DNA of 64,000 bases from Charina bottae (lineage: Eukaryota; Chordata; Lepidosauria; Squamata; Charinaidae): the NCBI GenBank assembly GCA_023362775.1, contig JALMGJ010000017.1:22351001-22415000 (forward strand), read 5' to 3'. The notes beneath the pieces are model-generated. The model was not told where the DNA came from. It saw only the letters and a program-made list of their open reading frames with translations, and did no database searches. Shown piece by piece: positions 1-13,784 of the stretch. Position 1 is the first letter of the stretch; each line of letters opens with the position of its first letter. The position numbers and the translations under genes were made by a program.

Positions 1-1566
1 TTTGCATAATTTCTTTCCAACACTTCAGTAGATGGGAAATATTTTTTTTTTCAAAAATGGAGGATATGAAATTGAATAGATTTGGAAAGATCAGCTACTG
101 CTTTTCAAGCCTCTCTGCAATTCCAGCTTCTCTAACTTTAGCATCTCTCCTCCTCTTTGCATAAATGTATGGATACACTGGCTTAGCAGAGCTTAGTTTG
201 CACTGCCTCCTCCTCCTCTTTCCCTTTCTCACCAATCCAAAATTCAAAGTGACTAGAACTTTTCCAGTAAGGAGAAAAAAAATGAGTGGAAAAAAATATT
301 CATGAGAACACAAAAGTGTTGAGAACACACAAGTACAGCAGAAAGACTGTCTTCACAAAGCAAAGCAGATCACCTTATGGACACCCCAGCATCTCTGCTT
401 AGATAACATGTCCATGTGCGGGATATTGGGTTGTAGTTTTGGGCCTTTATTGCCCTGTTTAGCATTATTGCAAAATGACTTTCTTTTATTTTTCATTTTT
501 AAAGTTCTTAGCTTAGTGGGACATCTCCTTTAAGGGAATGTATTATTTTATACCTGCTGCCTCAGCCCCCTAAAGGTTATAGCTGCTAAATTCCCAATTT
601 CTGGTTTATTTGCTTTTCAACATGTTGCCCGAACATGTTATTTCTGGCCTCAACTAACCATAAAAGTGACTATGGAATGTTTATGGCTCTCCTTTGTGGC
701 TAGTTCTGTTTAGAAGTAGTGCATTGGCTTGACATATTAATTGTAAACAAACCATGGGTGGGATGTATGTTCAGAGGTGGAGAGGAACAGCAATATATTT
801 ACTTTAACTAAGCCAAAAAAAAAAGTGTATCATGCACCCAGGTGTAGCTTCTTAAACAATTCTGATATGACTTTTGTTCTTAACTGCTTTTAAATACAGT
901 AGTTATAACTATAACAAAGGTTTTTCAACCTCATTTAAAAAAAATCCACAAATCCATTTAAATGTTAAAAACCTGTACCAGTGGAGGGAAGCTTTTAATA
1001 TCCCAGTTGTCAGGCAATAAATTGCTGCACAGCTGACTCCTATTACAGTTCCCAAAACTAGTATTCTGAGCCTCAACCTAGGAAAGATTGGATGCATCTT
1101 ATCAGAATTTTGTATGTGTCTTCCACATGTAACATTTCTATAAATGTGCTTTTGAGCAACTCTAAATTAATAGCTGCATTCCTGATTCATAAGTACCAGC
1201 ATGGCCAGTTTTCATGTTGAAGTAACATAATCTGGAAACATAGAGACCATAGCTGCAATAAATTCAGTATGTAAGAAAATGATATTTGATCACCAGTGCA
1301 AAATCTACATTAAGGAAACTTCCTCATTTGCTTATGAGATTACATCTAGAATGTAATACTGTAGGTATGAGGAATAAAGAAAATAGCATGTTTTTGAATT
1401 TAAGAGTGCTAGCTTGTAAATTCATTTTGACCTTTTTACTCTTGTAGCACATAGTAACATTTGAACAAAATCTGTACATGTTTATAAACATTATTGAACA
1501 AGACAGCATCAAAAATAAAGATGTCTCACACAGAAATTTTCTTAATGTACAGTAAATCAGTATATA
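1..1566. other. intron sequence, no feature recognised
   Basis: AT-rich intron of CDC42BPB upstream of the first visible exon. I see no coding exon, repeat or RNA gene that I can support. Short open frames here are interrupted and have no family resemblance. Confidence 0.5.
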
Positions 1567-1862
1567 GTTACAGGATTAGGAAGCTCAATCGCTCCAGGTC
1601 CCTTTCCTTTAGGGATTGTCATATATGCAGCCCAGGGTGCTGCACTTTCTGTGATGCAGCCCCACTTCTTTGGAACAGCTTACTGCCAAAGATCAGAACT
1701 AACTCCACCCTGTTGTATTTTAGGAGAGCTGTTAAAACCTGTTTTTCAAAGAAGCACTGGGTGGAGATCTTGTATAAGTTGTATTTGGATGTTTTTTGTT
1801 CTCAGTGGCCTTAATTTCTCTCTTAGTAATTTCTATTATTATTTTGTACTGTGGTTTATTAA
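1567..1862 (+). mobile_element. old L2/CR1-type LINE 3' fragment
   Basis: The + strand reads APLLWNSLLPKIRTNSTLLY followed by FRRAVKTCF. This is the degenerate counterpart of the APALWNILPPEVRQAPSLL...FRKKLKTW C-terminal segment seen in the other LINE copies of this window. It is more diverged than those, so it is an older insertion or another subfamily. Confidence 0.6.
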
Positions 1863-1863
1863 T

Positions 1864-3180
1864 TTAGTGTTTGTTTGTTTGTTTGTTTGTTTGTTGATTG
1901 ATTGATTGATTGAATTTTGCCACCGGCCATCTCCCCCAAAAAGAGGGACTCTGGGCGGTTTACAACAATAAGCACATTAAAACAATGAGCATAAATAACA
2001 TCTAAAATATCAATATAAAATTACCAATATAAATATAAATATAAAATCCAAGTGGCCTAGAAGATCTAATTCAGTGAGGAGAGCTCTAAGGTGCCAGCCA
2101 CCCCTAAGAATCACTACTACCCTTCCCGCCCCAGGCGAGACGGCAGAGCCAAGTCTTCAGGTTCTTCCAGAAGGCCAGGAGCGATGGGGCCTGTCTCACC
2201 TCTGGGGGCAGAGTGTTCCAGAGGGCGGGAGCCATTGCAGAGAAGCCCCGCTTCCTGGACCCCACCAAGCGAAATTCTTTTACAGACGGGGTCCGTAACA
2301 TGCCCTCTCTGCATGACCGGGTGGGACGGGTCGTTGTCATGGGGATAAGACGGTCCCTCAGATATCCTGGCCCCATGCCATGTAGGGCTTTAAAGGTGTT
2401 TAAACCAACACCTTGAATTGGACCCGGAAGCAAACTGGCACCCAGTGCAGCTTGTGTAGCAATTGTGTCACATGTGCCGATTTTGAGGCACCAAGAATTG
2501 CCCGCGCAGCCGCATTCTGGACCAGCTGAAGCTTCCAGATACTATTCAGGGGTAGCCCCATGTAGAGCGCATTGCAATAGTCTATATGGGAGATGACCAG
2601 GGCATGAGTGACTGTTTGGAGGGCATCCCGATCCAGGAAAGGGTGTAACTGGCGCACAACATGAAGTTGCGCAAAGGCCCTTCTGGCCACAACTGCCACC
2701 TGCTCTTTGAGCAGGAGTCATGAGTCCAGAAGAACCCCCAGATTCCGCACTGGGTCTGTCTGGGGCAGTGCAACCCCATCTAGAACTAAAGATTATAATT
2801 TCCTGGATACAGAGGAGCCATTAACCCACAGCCACTCTGTCTTACCAGGGTTCAGCTGAAGCCTGTTGTTCCCCATCCAGACCCCCACAGGCCCCAGGCA
2901 CCGAGAGAGGGCAGTCACCACATCACTTACTTCACCCGGGACGGAGATGAATAATTGGGTATCATCAGCATACTGATGATACCTCATCCCGTGGTGACGG
3001 ATGATCTCACCCAGTGGTTTCATGTAGATGTTGAATAGGAGAGGAGAGAGAACTGAACCCTGCGGCACCCCAAAAAGGAGTGGTCGAGGGTCGGATCTCT
3101 CACTCCCTATCACCACCAATTGGGACCAGCCCCGGAGGAAGGAGGTGAACCAGCGCAAAACCACTATTAATTTAGTATAC
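1864..3180 (-). mobile_element. L2/CR1-type LINE, 5'-truncated, frame-broken
   Basis: On the - strand the element ends with GGGCGGT-type 3' sequence followed by a (CAAT)n/(CAAA)n tail at 1864-1915. The reverse transcriptase C-terminal half can be read in pieces: GVPQGSVLSPLLFNIYMKPL, YADDTQLF, then LVISHIDYCNALYMGLPL and the 3' FRVQFKVLV region. Frameshifts separate 3164-2793, 2699-2400 and 2433-2104, so it is dead. The microsatellite tail and the RT type fit the L2/CR1 group. Confidence 0.85.
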
Positions 3181-3186
3181 AGTTTT

Positions 3187-3440
3187 GGAGAGTCAGTTTG
3201 GTGTAGTGGTTAAGATGCTGGCCGAGAAACCCGGAGGCTGTGTCTTCTAGGCCTCCGTTAGGCATGAAAACTGGCTGGGTGACCTTGGGCCAGTCACTCT
3301 CTCTCAGCCCAACACACCTCACAGGGTGGTTGTTGTGGGGAAAATAGGAGGCAGGAGTATTAGGTATGTTTGCTGCCTTGAGTTGAGCAAAATATATATT
3401 TTAAAAAAGGCAGGGGCATTATTATTATTATTATTAATTA
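3187..3440 (+). mobile_element. tRNA-derived SINE
   Basis: It starts GAGAGTCAGTTTGGTGTAGT, with a tRNA-like A-box region (GTGTAGTGGTTAAG), and continues with the TGGGCCAGTCACTCTCTCTC body and a short (ATT)n tail at 3419-3436. The same body recurs at 18423, 39903, 40733 and, reversed, at 51757. It is a squamate-type tRNA SINE lying directly after the LINE. Confidence 0.8.
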
Positions 3441-3716
3441 TTAAATTAATTTACTATAAGAAGAGTAATGTAAGCCACTCATTTCATAGCATATGAGTCC
3501 CAGTAAATAAAGCAATATATCTGCAATATTTTATATAATAGACATTACTACAAGTCCTGAGATAATTTTTTTGCAGGAAATTTGGTTCCAGGTCTTCTGG
3601 CAAACTAATTTAATAATAATAATAATTTTGAATTGCTGTGAGAACTTCTCAACTTAATTTGGCTGTGCTAGCATATGTAAAATATGCAGTCCTCTGCATC
3701 ATGGCATTAAAGGTAA

Positions 3717-3992
3717 ACCTAAGGCATAGCTTTCCAAAGTGTGTGTCGCGACACACTACTGTGTCGCCTGCGGTGTCCTGGTGTGTCGCACGCAAACCCA
3801 GAAGCGCTGATGGGGGAAGGAGCACACCCCCGCCAATCAGCCCCGCTGCTGATTGGCGGGGGTGCCACTCCTTCCGGTTCCCCCCATCAGCGCTTCCAGG
3901 TTTGCGTGCGACACACCAGGACACCGCAGGTCGCGCCGCCGCCATTGGTATGTGTCACCAACATGAAAAGTTTGGAAAGCTCTGACCTAAGG
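3717..3992 (-). mobile_element. hAT MITE, family B copy 1, with 8-bp TSD
   Basis: The element proper is 3725-3984, flanked by perfect 8-bp duplications ACCTAAGG (3717-3724 and 3985-3992). Its ends are CATAGCTTTCCAAAGTGTG and, reversed, CAGAGCTTTCCAAACTTTTC. The interior from about 3767 to 3932 is a near-perfect palindrome centred on a hairpin containing CCAATCAGC/GCTGATTGG. There is no transposase. The orientation is opposite to the other five copies. Confidence 0.88.
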
Positions 3993-6200
<2,208 letters not shown>

Positions 6201-6481
6201 TAGTTAGTTTTTTAAAATAGAATACATAAAGTGCAGTGTTTTTGAGTTTGCTTGGGGGTTATGTTTGGAAGATATACTGTACTACAAAAGTACTACATAA
6301 AGAAATATGTAAAGATAAATACAGCAACATTTTATGATGTACCATTCTTCTGAAATATGTCTTATCTAGAACTGTTATGTATTCTTTATGAATGGAGTAT
6401 CCTGTAACATTCCCATGTGTTTCCTCTTGTTATGCAGTTTCATGGCCAATTAAATCCCCTTTACTTTGTACTCTTCTGTTA

Positions 6482-6725
6482 ATAATTAATTAAATTTCTA
6501 TGACCGCCCATCTCCCCCTCAAGGAGGGACTCTGGGCGGTTCACAGCCACAATAACATCATTAAAATACAATAAAAAACACAATAAAATATAAATACAAT
6601 AAATATAATAAAAACCAAGTGGCAGATGGTTCATACAGTGAAGCTAAACATACTTAAAATATTTGAGGCGGCTCTAAGAAATCAGCCATCCCCAAGCTTG
6701 ACCACTTTCCCTCTTGCCCCATTAA
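6482..6725 (-). mobile_element. L2/CR1-type LINE 3' end fragment
   Basis: Reverse strand of the same LINE 3' end as at 33325: ACCGCCCATCTCCCCCTCAA with GGGACTCTGGGCGGTTCACA, then the GGCGGCTCTAAGAAATCAGC block. Only about 240 bp of the 3' UTR remains. It lies in intron 1 between kinase exons. Confidence 0.8.
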
Positions 6726-6825
6726 CATTATAGTTATGATTCGTGTCATTTATATTTAATAACACAAGAAAGCATATACTTTTTGTATCTCAATAATGCT
6801 AATTAATCTATAGACATATACATTA

Positions 6826-6852
6826 AATTAAATTAAATTAAATTAATTTATC
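6826..6852. repeat. (AAATT)n microsatellite
   Basis: About five AAATT units just upstream of the exon 2 acceptor. Confidence 0.8.
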
Positions 6853-6874
6853 CTTATATACTACATTACATTAA

Positions 6875-7141
<267 letters not shown>

Positions 7142-7475
7142 TAAATATGTAACATGGATCCAAGATCTTTGTGTTTGTGTGCATGAGTAAGCACATTGCT
7201 CAATGTATCTTCTGAGACACATGTTCTGTGGCTAATGTTCAGAACAGGTATTTCTCAAAGCTTTATTATGGTATACTTGGAATATACCATTCCATTATTT
7301 CTGAAAATCTTTTCACCATATATTTTGGGGCAAAGCAGGTTTAAAACGATTAAATTCAGCAATACAATAAGAAGTACAACGCATTGAAATTAGTCTAGAC
7401 CAGGGGTCGGCAAACTTTTTATGCCGGGAGCCATTTTGTCATGCTTGTGCACATTTTGAAATGCTCGAGAGCCAG

Positions 7476-7626
7476 GGGGCGGGGTTTGCGGGCGGGGGCC
7501 AATCGCGTGGAAGGGGGCGGGGTTTGCAGGCAGTGGCCAATCACGTGGAAGGGGGCGGGGTTTGCGGGCGGGGGCCAATCACGTGGAAGGGGGCGGGGGT
7601 TTGCAGGCGGGAGCCAATCACGTGGC
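7476..7626 (+). promoter_or_regulatory. tandem CCAAT/E-box/GC-box modules inside hAT A1
   Basis: CCAAT occurs at 7499-7503, 7537-7541, 7575-7579 and 7614-7618 (period about 38 bp). CACGTG follows directly at 7542-7547, 7580-7585 and 7619-7624; the first unit has CGCGTG. Each unit also has GGGGCGGGG-type GC boxes. NF-Y, USF/MYC-type bHLH factors and Sp1-type factors recognise these motifs. Promoter function is inference only. Confidence 0.55.
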
Positions 7627-8160
7627 TTATTGGGGCGCGTGGGAGGGCCCATGTAGCAGTTTCCCCTCCCACCAGCTTCCCGCCCCTCCCTCCTTGCCTG
7701 CAGAAGGCGGCCGGCCTTCTCCCCCCGCTATTTCCGGAAGTGATCCAGCGCCGATCCAAGGGCTTCCGATCCTTGGAAGGCGAGGCCCTGGTGGTGTAGG
7801 GGGGGGGGCGAGGAGGATTCTCAGTCGGGAGGGGGAAATCCCCAGGTCTGCGGAGGTCTTTCTGCGCCGCCTTGAGGTGCGCATGGGCGCCCAGGGCAGG
7901 GGAGGAACGGGGAGCGCCAGGAGACTCACCCGCTGCTGCTCGGCTGCCACCTTCCTCCTCCGCTTCAGCCGCCCGCCCGCCGAGTCCAGGCCCTTCAGCC
8001 CCCGCTGGGGGGAGGGGGGCAGGGACTCAGCGCCCGCACGCCTGGAGCCCGGCAGAGCTGCGTCTCGCCCCGCCCCGCCCTCCCAGAGTGGCCAGCGGAG
8101 CGCCACCGGCGCCCACCTGCTCGGGCAGGTACCAGCCTCTCTGCACGCTCCTTCCGCTGC

Positions 8161-8384
8161 TGCTGCTGCAGGGAGACGGCGTCCACCCGGCCCAGCTGCC
8201 CGGGGTCCAGGGAGATCAGATCCGCCCGCCTCGTTCCCCCCCCCCCCACGGCCGCTATTTGCCACAGATCCATGCTGCTGCAGGGAGACGGCGTCCACCC
8301 GGCCCAGCTGCCTGGGGTCCAGGGAGATCAGATCCACCCGCCTCGTTCCCCCCCCCACGGCCGCTCTTCGCCACAGATCCCTGG
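8161..8384. repeat. 112-bp tandem duplication inside hAT A1
   Basis: Two units, starting at 8161 and 8273 with TGCTGCTGCAGGGAGACGGC, are nearly identical and each contains a poly-C run. On the reverse strand both read DLISLDPxQLGRVDAVSLQQ, which could be remains of a captured exon, but I do not recognise it. Confidence 0.75.
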
Positions 8385-9444
8385 GCCGTTTGATGCAGTT
8401 TAAATCTTAAAACAAAATAAAGCAAATTAGGCAATCAAGACCTTCAGCTAAGAGAGAGTGTGGCGGAACAAAAAAAATAAAGGCGAGAAAGAGGCGTCGT
8501 ACGGAAGGAGGTACCGACGGAAAGGCTGCCCCACCCGTCTCCGGATTAGTCCTGCTGATTTCAACTGCAATGTATTGGAGAAAATGGCTTTGTGAGTTTT
8601 AGCCTCCAACCGGGCTCCAAGAGAGAAAGAATGAGAAAACTTATCAATTTTATCTTTTTCTCCACCCAGAGGTTCTCTCAAGAGCTGTTTTGGCCCAGAA
8701 AAGTCAAGCAGCTCTATTGCTACTAATTCAGTAAAATCGCCCTTTTATGAATCGCTTCATTCCCAGCCGAGTCTGCCCCTTAAGCCCTTCTCCATCCTTT
8801 CTTCTTCCGCCGCCCCCCCCCCCCGCTTCTCTTTTTACCTTTTCTGCCCCCACTTCATGCCGGGGATAATTCAAAAAGGCTTCTTTTTCGCCCACCAAAC
8901 ATTAGTTTCCAGCGTTTTGTGCTACTGGGTTTTTGATCATTTGGCAACGATCCGGGGGAAGGGGAAGAGAAGGCAACCCGCAGGAGGCACGGCTTGAGGG
9001 CGGACGGCACCCCTGGGCTGCATCCCCCAAAGCGTTTATTCGGGAGCAAGCTGCATGGAACCCCACGAAGCAAACAGGCAGGCGCCAGTTGGGGGGTGGG
9101 GGAGTTGGATCTACTTTAGCCTCCTTGTAAATCCCACCCCGTGCGCTACACTCTCTCTCCCTCTCTGCTCCGCGTGCGCAAGGGCGCAATTCCCCAGAAA
9201 CCCTCCGGCTCGGTTGCCCTGGGAATCCCTGCGCACCCAGCGCTTGCTTTCCAACTGAGCGAACCCTCCTGCGCCTTGGCCCAGTTGGGCGCGCGCTTGG
9301 GCATCCAAGCCGGATCGGGGGCCTCGCGGAGGGAGGCAAGCCACCTGGCCCGCCCCCCTCGGCCGCTTCCGCCCGCCCGCGTCGAGCCAAGAAATTGATG
9401 GGCGGGAAACGAGGCCGGCCCGCCCCGCCCGCTTACCTGCCTGC

Positions 9445-9750
9445 TTGCCTCCCTCCGCGAGGCCCCCCGCTGCCTTCCCGGGATCCAAGCCGGAGAGAAA
9501 GGGCGGCGGCGGGGCCGCGCTACCGGACCGCCCGAGTGCCAGACAGGCAGCTCCGCCCGCGCGCCTTCCACGCGATCGGCCCGTGAGGACCGGCCAGGGA
9601 AGGCGCGCGGGCGGAGCTCCCGTCCCACTGCACCCCAGCCGAGCAGCAGCCGAGCCTCGAGAGGGTGAGAAAGCCCCGACGCTGCCCCGCGGACCTCTCC
9701 AGCGCGCCCGGATCCCGGGAAGGCAACGGGGGGCCTCGCGGAGGGAGGTG
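9445..9750. repeat. large imperfect GC-rich inverted repeat inside hAT A1
   Basis: The segment 9449-9485 (CCTCCGCGAGGCCCCCCGCT onward) is matched in reverse by 9711-9749 (CCCGGGAAGGC...GGGGGGCCTCGCGGAGG). An inner pair, CTCCGCCCGCGCGCCTTCC near 9552 and GGAAGGCGCGCGGGCGGAG near 9599, brackets the centre at about 9585. A further direct copy of the outer arm lies near 9317. Confidence 0.7.
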
Positions 9751-10592
9751 GGCGGGCGCCCGGCCCGTCCCCCTCGGCGCTTGTGCGGCTCCCCCGCGCC
9801 CTCCCACCTGCCCCAATAAGCCACGGCAGGGAGGTGCTGCTGGCCCGGGACGCGGCGCTGTCGGAGGCGGCGCAGGAGCGGCTGCAGGGGCTGCTGCGGC
9901 TGGAGATGGCGCTGCTCCGCGGCATCCAGGTGCTGGGCGAGGGCGTGGGCCCGGGACGCGAGCGGCAGGGCAGCGCAGGGGGCCTGGCCGGGGCGGTGGC
10001 AGCGGGGGGACGGTGGAGGTTTGCCGGGCGGCAGGACGGGGCGGGCGGCGCTGCTGGGGCTGGTGGCGGAGCTGGAGGGAGCAGAGGGACCAGGCGTTCC
10101 CGTGGGCGCAGCGTGCGCTCTGCAACCCGCCTTGGAGAAGTGGCCGCGGGAGGCCCTCCGGGTGCACCCTCCCACCCCATCAATCCCCCCACCCCGCCAG
10201 CAGCGCCTCCCTGCCGCGCTGGGCCTCGCTCAGTGCAAGAGCCAGGGGGCGGGGTTTGTGGGCGGGGGCCAATCACGTGGAAGGGGCGGGGGTGAGTTCA
10301 GCTGCGGAAGAGCCACACTCAAGGGGCCAAAGAGCCGCATCTGGCTCGCGAGCCGCCATTTCCGACCCTTGGTCTAGACTGAAATAAAAATATATTTAAG
10401 GATTTTTCCTTAGGCAAGCAACTCCAAAGATATGGGGCTAACACTAAAAAATAGGACATCTAAAAACAAGGATGCTTCATGAATTTTGAAGCTCAGGAAG
10501 GCTTCTGTAGTTTTTAAAAATTTTGGTATGAATGTGCACATTTGTCATAGAAAAGAAAATCTTAAATTCAGATTTCCCTTCCTGTTCTTCAG

Positions 10593-10841
10593 GAGAGGTT
10601 CCAGTTTCCATCCCATGTTACTGATGTATCTGAAGAAGCAAAAGACTTAATCCAGCGACTTATCTGCAGTAGGGAACGTCGTCTGGGGCAGAATGGAATA
10701 GAAGATTTCAAGTCACATGCATTTTTTGAAGGACTCAATTGGGATAATATCCGAAATTTAGAAGCACCTTACATTCCAGAAGTTAGCAGTCCTTCAGACA
10801 CATCAAATTTTGATGTAGATGATGATATATTGAGAAACCCT
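10593..10841 (+). CDS. CDC42BPB: CDC42BPB window exon 3: end of kinase domain and start of AGC tail
   Basis: This 83-codon exon has acceptor AG at 10591-10592 and donor GTGAGT at 10842. It encodes [20 protein letters not shown], then [17 protein letters not shown] (the kinase C-lobe Arg that pairs with the APE Glu) and then [20 protein letters not shown], the start of the AGC-kinase C-terminal extension. The intron before it carries the 2,971-bp hAT element at 7401-10371. Confidence 0.95.
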
Positions 10842-12935
10842 GTGAGTAATTACTCTAATTTCTCTTTTTTGTTCCTTAAATCAGTGATTTTCTTGCTTCC
10901 TTGAGCTGAATCATGAAACTTTGGTATGCTGCAGGGGTGTTCTGGAAGGACTTTTAGAGTTTAAAATCTCTGTTTCTACTAGCTGTTTTGATATGAACTG
11001 GACAGACCTGGGAACATGTTTAATGCTTCCTAGTAGCATTTTAGGAAATTACCCTTTTTCTATGTTACTAGACCTACTCTGCTGTTACCTACACATTTTT
11101 TGTATACATAGCATGAAAAAAAAAAGCTTGTCTGATTAAATTATTAGAGTAAATTTGACTTACCAACCTCAGCTATGATGGGCAAAATTTTCTTTTGGAC
11201 ATCACCCCGAAACAATGAAGTCTGTTGAAACTGATGATTTGTGTAAATTATATCATTTGTGACCTGACATCATGACACAAATTATGTTAATTATCTCTTA
11301 TCCTGAATGGTCTACTAGCTCAAAGGTGTTCTCCAATAACAATTTGGAAGCAGAGTTCAAATTTTCCTTGACTTACTGTAATAAATTAATCTTACAGTAA
11401 ATCTCCCTTAGGTCATCTGCTTTGTAGAATGTAATTGCTTCTAGAAGCAGCTTGTATGATATTAGTAAAATTAAAATATTTTTCATTTGCTATACTGATA
11501 ACCAGACCTCACAGTCCAAACAGTACCAATCCATAACTTTACATATAACCGGGGATGTTTAAAACTCTGTTCTGGGCAGGGAACTTTACATTTTTTCCCT
11601 GGAAGCACTGGTCATTATTGTCCAGAGATAAACTTTCTGAAACAGGAAGTGGTTCATAGGGATGGGCCACAGGACCATCTGCAGATGGTCTCCCAGGCCC
11701 TGGGCTAGAATGGCTGGAGCCCCTTGTGGTATGCTTTCTGTATTGTTGGCTGGTTTCACCATCCTGCCTTGACTTGTTCTTTGTCTTGTTTCTCCCCCCA
11801 CCCAAGTTGTTATAGAGTTGGGCAATATCTAAATCAAGTTGTTCTTGTTGTCATTATTATTATTCCAGACTTGATTGGGCCTTGAAAGGTTCAGGGCATT
11901 CCTTGAGAGTCTGGAACACAGTATTTTCCAAAAACCTAATATAGGCCATTTCAGCAAGTCCTTCAATTCATTCAAAATAATCACTTAAACTCAAGCCTTT
12001 AGGTCATTCTAAGATTCTGCTATGGTGTAACCTTTGTCTTTTGTTTCAATGTGGTTGGCCTAAAAGACATTTTGCCATGCTTTTTTGATAAGATGTCAGG
12101 AATGGAAAATGATTTTCAGAAAGATCTTAGATGGCTTTTCCATGTTTTATGAACTGATACCAATTATTTTTTATTGCAGTTTATTCTGTATATCTGTGTA
12201 TCTCCTCCAGTGAACTGTTAGAATAAGATAGTAGAATTCTGAAGTATGCTGAATATTTTCTGCCAAGTTCAAGAAGGAGCTAGTAAAAAATAAAAAATAT
12301 AGTAAAAATATGTAAATAGTAAAAAAAAATATGACATCCATACTAAAATATAAATCTGCAGTAAATATTGTACAGAATTCTAGCACTTTGTTCTATGTTA
12401 CACGTTGATCAGCTTTGAATTTGACTTGTTCCAAATTTAAAACCAACAGTTATATTCTGAGGGCTGTTTAACAATACATTCTCTTAATGAGTAAAGCCAA
12501 ATTACCTTCCTAATTGTATTGGGTCTAATAGGGAAAATTGTCAGAGTAAATGGCTTAAAAAAAAGCTAAGAGCATCTGCCTATGGTGAGGATGGGTATAC
12601 ATATTTTATAATACTGAACTTTGGAAAAAAATTAATAGTTGAATTCATGTGACTCTTACAATTAATGTCTAAATTGAATCGTATTTAGGAAAAATATTGA
12701 TGTAAAGGTTTTTCTCGCTAAATGAAATACCAATATCATAATTTCTCAAATACTGTACATTCATGGTCAAACTACATTTCATTTTCACCTTACATTTCAT
12801 TTATCAAACCTCACTTCTAGCATGAGCATTTCATTCTTTGCTTCAGAGTGGGACATGGTTAAGTCAGAGTGAATAAAAAAAATTAACATCAAGAGAGAAA
12901 AGGAAAAATAAAGTAACTTGGTATGTAGAAAGACC
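10842..12935. other. intron 3 sequence, no feature recognised
   Basis: Unremarkable AT-rich intron after exon 3. Short open frames are not supported by homology. Confidence 0.5.
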
Positions 12936-13285
12936 CTGTACAGCAGAGCTTTCCAAACTTTTCATGTTGGTGACACATTTTTTAGACATGCATCATTTCG
13001 CGACACACTCTTATAGCAGGGCATCATTTTGTGACACACTCGTACAGCAGGGCACAAGGCAGGCACTAGGACCTGCATGGAATCACAGCAGGTTTGGAGG
13101 CAGCAGGGCACAAGGCAGGCACTAGGACCTGCGCAGAATCCTGGCAGGGCAGGTTTGGAGGCAGCAGGGCACAAGGCAGGCATTGGGACCTGTGTGGAAT
13201 CCTGGCAGGTCCGCGACATACCCAGACACTGCAGCCGACACACTAATGTGTCGCGGCACACAGTTTGGAAAGCTCTGCTGTACGG
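12936..13285 (+). mobile_element. hAT MITE, family B copy 2, with internal tandem repeats
   Basis: The element proper is 12944-13277, flanked by CTGTACAG (12936-12943) and CTGTACGG (13278-13285), one mismatch in 8. Ends are CAGAGCTTTCCAAACTTTTC and, reversed, CAGAGCTTTCCAAACTGTG. The interior is three tandem copies of a ~56-61-bp unit starting CAGCAGGGCACAAGGCAGGC at 13045, 13101 and 13162. That interior is unrelated to the other copies. Confidence 0.88.
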
Positions 13286-13317
13286 GAATATTGAACAACA
13301 GTTTTTCTATAAATAGA

Positions 13318-13460
13318 AGGAACCAGCAGAGTATAGTGGCTAAGATGCTGGACTCAGAGTGGGAAGACCTAGGTTCTAGTCCTCCCTTAGTCAAGGAAGC
13401 CATCTAGGTGACCTTGGACCATTCATTTCTTCTCAGCTCACATCACCCTCAGGTCCTGTG
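13318..13460 (+). mobile_element. tRNA-derived SINE fragment
   Basis: Reads CAGCAGAGTATAGTGGCTAA then GATGCTGGACTCAGAGTGGG, CTAGGTTCTAGTCCTC (B-box-like) and TGACCTTGGACCATTCATTT. It is a diverged relative of the SINE at 18423, truncated at its 3' end. Confidence 0.65.
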
Positions 13461-13784
13461 ACAAGCCAGCTGATAAACAAAAAGCCCTTGTTGCAATCAC
13501 GCACTGATAGCTTCACTGTAAGAACTAGTGAGCATGGTGCAAAAAGAAGTGGACAAACGCTAAGAACAACGACAGTGGTCTTTCTATAAAGTGAAAAAAA
13601 GTACGCAAATACATTCTGTTCAATAAAGAGATTCCAGGTCTGGTTATAACAACAGCCTTAATAATAATCTATTAATAAATTAAGATTGTGTACAGATTAG
13701 ATTTGCATCTAATAAATGAAATATTAGTTGGAAGCTTGCTTTAAGTTTAGGATCTCACAAGTCACTTTATGAGGATAAGTAAAG

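Larger units (their letters stand above)
7393..10379 (+). mobile_element. hAT family A copy 1, 2,971 bp, GC-rich, with perfect 8-bp TSD
   Basis: The element proper is 7401-10371, flanked by GTCTAGAC at 7393-7400 and 10372-10379. Its ends are CAGGGGTCGGCAAACTTTTT and, reversed, CAAGGGTCGGAAATGGCGGC, typical hAT termini. No transposase frame is visible: long open frames on both strands come from the very high GC content. The left end carries four ~38-bp repeats, each with a CCAAT box and GC boxes; three of them also have CACGTG. One more module lies at the right end (10269). The interior holds a 112-bp tandem duplication and inverted repeats. It is a non-autonomous element inside intron 2 of CDC42BPB. 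Confidence 0.88.

Noticed and set aside
7562..10387. Long open frames on both strands inside the GC-rich hAT element (up to 376 codons)
   Set aside because: Very high GC lowers stop-codon frequency in all six frames. The translations are low-complexity Arg/Pro/Gly/Ala and no hAT dimerisation or DDE motif is seen.
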